DNA of 37,943 nt. It comes from Bacteroidia bacterium (lineage in GTDB: Bacteria; Bacteroidota; Bacteroidia; J057). The DNA is taken from the NCBI GenBank assembly GCA_019695295.1, contig JAIBAH010000034.1, positions 1 to 37,943 of the forward strand, read 5' to 3'. Of this stretch, positions 34,296-37,943 are shown piece after piece. Within the stretch, counting starts at the first letter, position 1. Each line of letters opens with the position of its first letter. Both the position numbers and the translations under genes were made by a program. Under the pieces are notes generated by a model, which was not told where the DNA came from, ran no database searches, and saw only the letters and a program-made list of their open reading frames with translations.

Positions 34296-34683
34296 GTTTA
34301 TAGATTTTTAGTGTCAAGATAAATAATAAAAAAACAGCAGGAAAGAAGCTATTATAAAAATAGGTAACCCCTGTTTTACTTCAAAAACGGTGCAAAATTA
34401 ATAATACTTAATGAATTTGTGTGAAATAAAATATTATACCCCCTGTGGGGTACAACAATTGCGGCAGGAAAAGAAGAAGAATAGAATGTTCATTCTCTTT
34501 TTGTAATAAAAATTAAGTGAATGCAGATTGAAATAACAGGATGCATTCAGGACACAAAGATACTACTTTTTTTTAATATTCCAAAAAAAATGACACGGAT
34601 TATTCACGCTAAGTTGCTGAGGGGCTTGGGTTGTAGAATCTCTCGAAGAGTCGCTAAGAAGCTAAGGGGGGTAAAACTTCTAT

Positions 34684-34715
34684 CTCTTTGCGGTCACCGC
34701 GGCTTTGCGTGAAAC
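34684..34715. repeat. Dispersed 32-bp repeat, copy B
   Basis: Same ends as copy A at 25553-25584; only the loop of the GCGG/CCGC mini-hairpin differs. It also sits downstream of a minus-strand envelope gene. Similar TTTGCG and GCTAAG words extend some 80 bp to its left. Confidence 0.75.
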
Positions 34716-34735
34716 AGAAAGCATATAAAATACCA

Positions 34736-34762
34736 TAAGACCACCCGTCACGGATGGCCTTA
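34736..34762 (-). terminator. Probable terminator of the second TonB receptor gene
   Basis: On the minus strand TAAGGCCATCC pairs with GGGTGGTCTTA using two G-U pairs, followed by a weak T-rich stretch. As DNA the arms show two mismatches, so RNA pairing only works on this strand. Confidence 0.5.
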
Positions 34763-34826
34763 CAGCTTTTACCACTTAATACTAATTTTATTTTTGCAAA
34801 AGGATTATTATGACTTCTTTGATTTT

Positions 34827-37199
34827 TTAATACGAAACTACAATCCCAACGGTAGGCTGAATAATGCCTAAATCATTTGGAATAAAGTAGGTCTGATAAA
34901 AGGCCGGGTTATCCGGATTTACCAAAGGTTGCCCGTCACTGTCCCTTCTTACATTCAGGATAGACGGTGCCGGAATTTTATAGTTATATACATTCTGCAT
35001 ATCAAAATACAGGTTCAGATTCCATTTGGTGAAAAACCATTTTTTATCTACTCTCAAATCCAGCCTGTGAAAGGATTTAAGACGTTGAGTATTGAGCAAA
35101 TCATAATTGGGAACTCCCTGCTGAACCGAATTCCATACAGAAGTGAGGCTTGAAGTCAGGCTGTCGGTAGGAGTAAAAGGAGCCCCTGTCTGAAAACGCC
35201 ATTTTGCACCCAGCTCCCAGTTTTTCGCGAATTTTTTCCCGGCAGTGAGGGTCACAATGTGTCTGCTATCCCAGGCAGAAGGAACATAATTTCCTCTCTT
35301 ATCCGTAAACTCACTCCAAACCAGCGTATATGCCACAATTCCATAAAAGCCTTTAAACAAACGCTGCTGCGCAAGTACTTCCAATCCATACGTTCTGCCC
35401 TTTGAATCGGAGTTTGCGGGCTCATTCCCTACGATTCCAAAGTCTCCTCCAAAATTTGCCAGGCTCAGGGAATCTCTCAGCAGAAAAGGATAGTTCTGAT
35501 AGCCTTTGTAAAAGCCTTCGATAGAAATTTTGGAATTGGTAGGGGTTACATAGGCAAATCCTCCTACGATATGATTATTCCGGATATACTCCAGACGATC
35601 TTTGTTTTCCAGCGTTTTATCTTCCGTTTTTCTGTATCCCATTACTGTATAGGTTGGCAGCTGATAATAGATTCCTGTATTGAAGTTTGCTGTCAGTTTC
35701 TCATTAAAGGCCCATGAAGCTGAGAAACGGGGCGAAAACTGTTTGAAAGGATTACTCATTTTGGAAGAGTAGCTGCTACCATCGATTCTTGCTCCTGCCG
35801 AGAGCGTAAGCCGGTTATTCAGCACAGTATTACTCACCTGACCAAAAGCTCCGTACCGGAAAAACCGGAGTCTGGATTCAAAATCTACCAGTCCAAAAGG
35901 AAGTTGATTATAGGTATCGCTGAGATAGCGGTCATATTCTCCTCCGGCTCCGAAATTGATTTTCCAGTTTCCATATCTCGCAGTATGCTCAACCCGGAGT
36001 TTATTCTCACTTTCCTGAGAAGTATAATCCAGTAATTTTGTCTGGCTCTCGTCGTTGTTTTTGTATTTAAAAGCACGGAAGTTAATCATATTCCGGCTGA
36101 GGGCTACAGTCCAGAATCCTTTGTCACCAAAATATTTATAACTTGACCCCACTGTATAACTCCACTGAGTCTGAACAGGAAGATATCCCAATACATATTT
36201 TTGAAATTCGGTAGAATCATCTTCCAGATTCAGCTTGAATAAATCATAAGAACCCAGACTCATTAAATTCAGCTCGCTTCTTTTCCCTAATTTAAACTTG
36301 TGTTTGTATTGCCAGTCATGATAAGTAGGCAAAAACGGCAATTCCAGGGCTTTAAAAAGCAACTGAAGATAAGAGCGGCGAACGGAAAGCAGATAGGAAG
36401 AATTTTTGCCGGAAGGACCTTCTACCGTAAGCGCAAGGTCACTTGCTCCCAGTGTAGCCGTAAATCCGGTACGGTCTTTTCTTGCCTCTCTTTGTCTGAA
36501 CTGAAATACAGAACTTAAGGAGTTCCCCCGGTTAGCAGGAAATGCTCCTGAATAAAAATCTACTTCATTGATAAAATCCACATTAATCATCCCCACAGGC
36601 CCTCCGGATCCTCCCTGTGTAGCAAAGTGATTGATATTGGGGACTTCAATGTCATCCAGATAAAAACGGTTTTCGTTCGGTGCTCCCCCTCTGATTAAGA
36701 TGTCATTCCGAAAGCTAACGGTACTTCCCACTCCCGGTAATGACTGTATTACTTTTGAAATATCTCTGTTTCCGCCCGGATTACGCTGTATTTCATTGGT
36801 TCCAATCGTTCTGAGTGACACAGGCGCTTCTTCTGATTTTTTGAAGGGAGAAGCTACTATAAATACAGAGTCACTGCCTTTGTTGTCTTCTTTCAGGCTA
36901 AGGTCCATATAGACCGGTTTATTGTTGGTAACCTGAATTTCATAATAAATGCGGGTCTCGAACCCTACGGCACTCACCTCAAGATTAAAAAGTCCAGGAG
37001 AAAGACCGGATATCTCAAAGTTTCCAGCACTGTCCGCATAAGCTCCCAGCTCTGTATTCTGTACAAAAACTGTGGCAAATGCAATCGCCTGATTGTTCGT
37101 CTCGTTTTCTACCCGCCCCTGAATAATACCTGTCTGCGCCAGCAACCGGCTGCTAAGTCCAAGTATGATTAATAATGTAATAAGTGATAACTGCTTCAT
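34827..37199 (-). CDS. TonB-dependent receptor, second copy, without partner lipoprotein
   Basis: Outer-membrane TonB-dependent transporter. Signal peptide to about residue 22 (SSRLLAQ), then a carboxypeptidase-like beta domain (GIIQGRVENETNNQAIAFATV to about 105). The plug follows, with VIQSLPGVGSTVSFRNDILIRGG and NRFYLDDIEVPNINHF, then the barrel to a terminal tyrosine (VGIVVSY). The length of 790 aa is similar to the receptor at 22088, and the two share the same layout but little identity at sight. No DUF4249 or SusD gene is adjacent. The 5' region runs into very AT-rich DNA; no clear promoter was found. The ligand is unknown. Confidence 0.9.
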   Translation of the reverse strand: MKQLSLITLLIILGLSSRLLAQTGIIQGRVENETNNQAIAFATVFVQNTELGAYADSAGNFEISGLSPGLFNLEVSAVGFETRIYYEIQVTNNKPVYMDLSLKEDNKGSDSVFIVASPFKKSEEAPVSLRTIGTNEIQRNPGGNRDISKVIQSLPGVGSTVSFRNDILIRGGAPNENRFYLDDIEVPNINHFATQGGSGGPVGMINVDFINEVDFYSGAFPANRGNSLSSVFQFRQREARKDRTGFTATLGASDLALTVEGPSGKNSSYLLSVRRSYLQLLFKALELPFLPTYHDWQYKHKFKLGKRSELNLMSLGSYDLFKLNLEDDSTEFQKYVLGYLPVQTQWSYTVGSSYKYFGDKGFWTVALSRNMINFRAFKYKNNDESQTKLLDYTSQESENKLRVEHTARYGNWKINFGAGGEYDRYLSDTYNQLPFGLVDFESRLRFFRYGAFGQVSNTVLNNRLTLSAGARIDGSSYSSKMSNPFKQFSPRFSASWAFNEKLTANFNTGIYYQLPTYTVMGYRKTEDKTLENKDRLEYIRNNHIVGGFAYVTPTNSKISIEGFYKGYQNYPFLLRDSLSLANFGGDFGIVGNEPANSDSKGRTYGLEVLAQQRLFKGFYGIVAYTLVWSEFTDKRGNYVPSAWDSRHIVTLTAGKKFAKNWELGAKWRFQTGAPFTPTDSLTSSLTSVWNSVQQGVPNYDLLNTQRLKSFHRLDLRVDKKWFFTKWNLNLYFDMQNVYNYKIPAPSILNVRRDSDGQPLVNPDNPAFYQTYFIPNDLGIIQPTVGIVVSY

Positions 37200-37751
37200 T
37201 TCTTGAAAAGAAAGTTAATTAATATGTATAGTATCTTGTGGAAAAAAATGTTGAAATTTCATGAAAACAACTACTTAACGCATTTGAATCTATATTTGTT
37301 TAACTTTTTCTTCATTTTTTTTAAACAAAATTTATTTTATTATTCATTAAGATAAATTTCTGTATTTATAAAGTATCTCAGGGGTAGTGCTCACTCACAG
37401 AAAGCCGCCTTATGGCCTGGATGAACGATATTTTTATTGGGTAAAAAAGAAGAAATAATTCATATTTATACCCTTATTTTATCCTTATTTTTGAGTAAAA
37501 TATTTTTTTTTAATTTTTTTTAAAATTTTATAAAAATATCAATTCTTACTCTTAATATTTAATAAAATAATTATATATTATAATTATTTATAATATATAA
37601 AAATGATTATTAGTTATTTATGATTATTAAATAAAACAATAGAATTCTATTTCTTACCTTTTTATTTTTCAAAAAAGTATTAAAATTGCCCATTAAATCT
37701 CCAAAAAAGACAATTCAATAAATTTTATTTTTAATTATAAATATTACCCTT
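37200..37751. other. Extremely AT-rich gene-free stretch with a 13-bp inverted repeat
   Basis: From about 37440 the DNA is nearly all A and T. It contains a perfect inverted repeat TTATATATTATAA / TTATAATATATAA (37571-37600, loop TTAT), a 9-bp direct repeat TGATTATTA (37604 and 37621), and a perfect plus-strand -7 element TATATTTG at 37291-37298. No gene is seen. Confidence 0.6.
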
Positions 37752-37759
37752 TATATTTG
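37752..37759 (+). promoter_or_regulatory. -7-like element before the 58-bp repeats
   Basis: TATATTTG, a perfect TAnnTTTG, 35 nt before the first repeat unit and pointing into the array. The palindromic CGATAT-TTG-ATATCG (37770-37784) follows. In such AT-rich DNA a chance match is possible. Confidence 0.35.
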
Positions 37760-37793
37760 TAAAATAATTCGATATTTGATATCGTTATTATAC

Positions 37794-37943
37794 AAACAAG
37801 AGCAAGGGCTGAGGTTGATTCGCTAAATTAGTTTGAGTCCCTCGGTTTTTAAAACAAGAGCAAGGGCTGAGGTTGATTCGCTAAATTAGTTTGAGTCCCT
37901 CGGTTTTTAAAACAAGAGCAAGGGCTGAGGTCGATTCGCTAAA
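37794..37943. repeat. 58-bp tandem repeat, 2.6 copies, continues past the window
   Basis: Units start at 37794, 37852 and 37910 (AAACAAGAGC). The first two are identical over 58 bp; the third has one T-to-C change (37932) in the visible part and is cut by the window edge. Each unit contains CTGAGG and CCTCGG, which can pair (with one G-U) around a loop of about 25 nt, followed by TTTTT. Unit composition is balanced, in contrast to the AT-rich DNA before it. Confidence 0.95.

Larger units (their letters stand above)
34296..34826. other. Gene-free intergenic stretch
   Basis: No gene. It holds a small hairpin TACCCC/GGGGTA (34437-34452), a region of related TTTGCG/CTAAG-rich repeat sequence from about 34600, copy B of the 32-bp repeat (34684-34715) and a terminator (34736-34762). 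The short frame at 34521-34712 lies within this repeat and is unlikely to be a gene. Confidence 0.6.

Noticed and set aside
37794-37943. CRISPR array
   Set aside because: The whole 58-bp unit repeats without any variable spacer, the period is shorter than known arrays of this phylum, and no cas gene is visible.
37794-37943. Tandem tRNA-like genes, because the unit contains TTTGAGTCC, similar to a T-loop
   Set aside because: The flanking bases do not form a T-stem or acceptor stem.

Overview
The window looks like chromosomal DNA of a Bacteroidota bacterium (Cytophagales/Chitinophagales-like). The reasons are: -7 promoter elements of the TAnnTTTG type and little sign of Shine-Dalgarno sites; a type IX secretion C-terminal domain; two TonB-dependent receptors with carboxypeptidase-like N-terminal domains, one paired with a DUF4249 lipoprotein; a DUF3467 protein; many short lipoproteins; and an ECF sigma factor followed by a membrane protein. 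Species cannot be told from the sequence. Most of the window is housekeeping and cell-envelope DNA; the two ends are AT-rich and look accessory.

Layout. 1-2420: AT-rich, gene-poor segment with an AbiJ/HEPN-like abortive-infection gene, a possible insertion-sequence scar, a 21-bp minisatellite and a long hairpin, ending at tRNA-Ser(UGA). 2640-6522: M48 lipoprotein protease and an AddB-like recombination nuclease. 6528-9305 (minus): small membrane protein, WaaE-like glycosyltransferase, cysteine desulfurase and a lipoprotein, probably one operon. 9525-11456: HSL-type esterase and a T9SS cargo protein. 11634-13914: DUF3467 protein plus a sodium:solute symporter carrying an extra periplasmic domain. 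13952-15981 (minus): a T4-phage-like RNA-repair cassette (kinase/phosphatase plus Rnl1-type RNA ligase) with its own promoter and an overlapping palindrome. 16299-18334 (minus): ECF sigma factor and a protein that joins an inner-membrane anti-sigma-like part to a predicted outer-membrane barrel. 18548-19854: three small lipoproteins, one a Kunitz/BPTI domain. 20069-21966: aroA and an RluE-like pseudouridine synthase. 22088-25306: TonB receptor and DUF4249 lipoprotein. 25683-31850 (minus): a very large alpha-2-macroglobulin. 32233-34295: folA and cysS. 34827-37199 (minus): a second TonB receptor. 37300-37943: extremely AT-rich DNA leading into a 58-bp tandem repeat that runs off the right edge.

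The most unusual items are the RNA-repair pair, the 58-bp structured repeat array behind an AT-rich leader-like stretch, the trans-envelope anti-sigma/barrel fusion, and two eukaryote-like protease-inhibitor folds (Kunitz lipoprotein and thioester alpha-2-macroglobulin) in one neighbourhood. The RNA-repair pair and the AbiJ/HEPN protein, whose relatives are suspected RNases, would fit a damage/repair theme, but they are about 13 kb apart and no link is shown.
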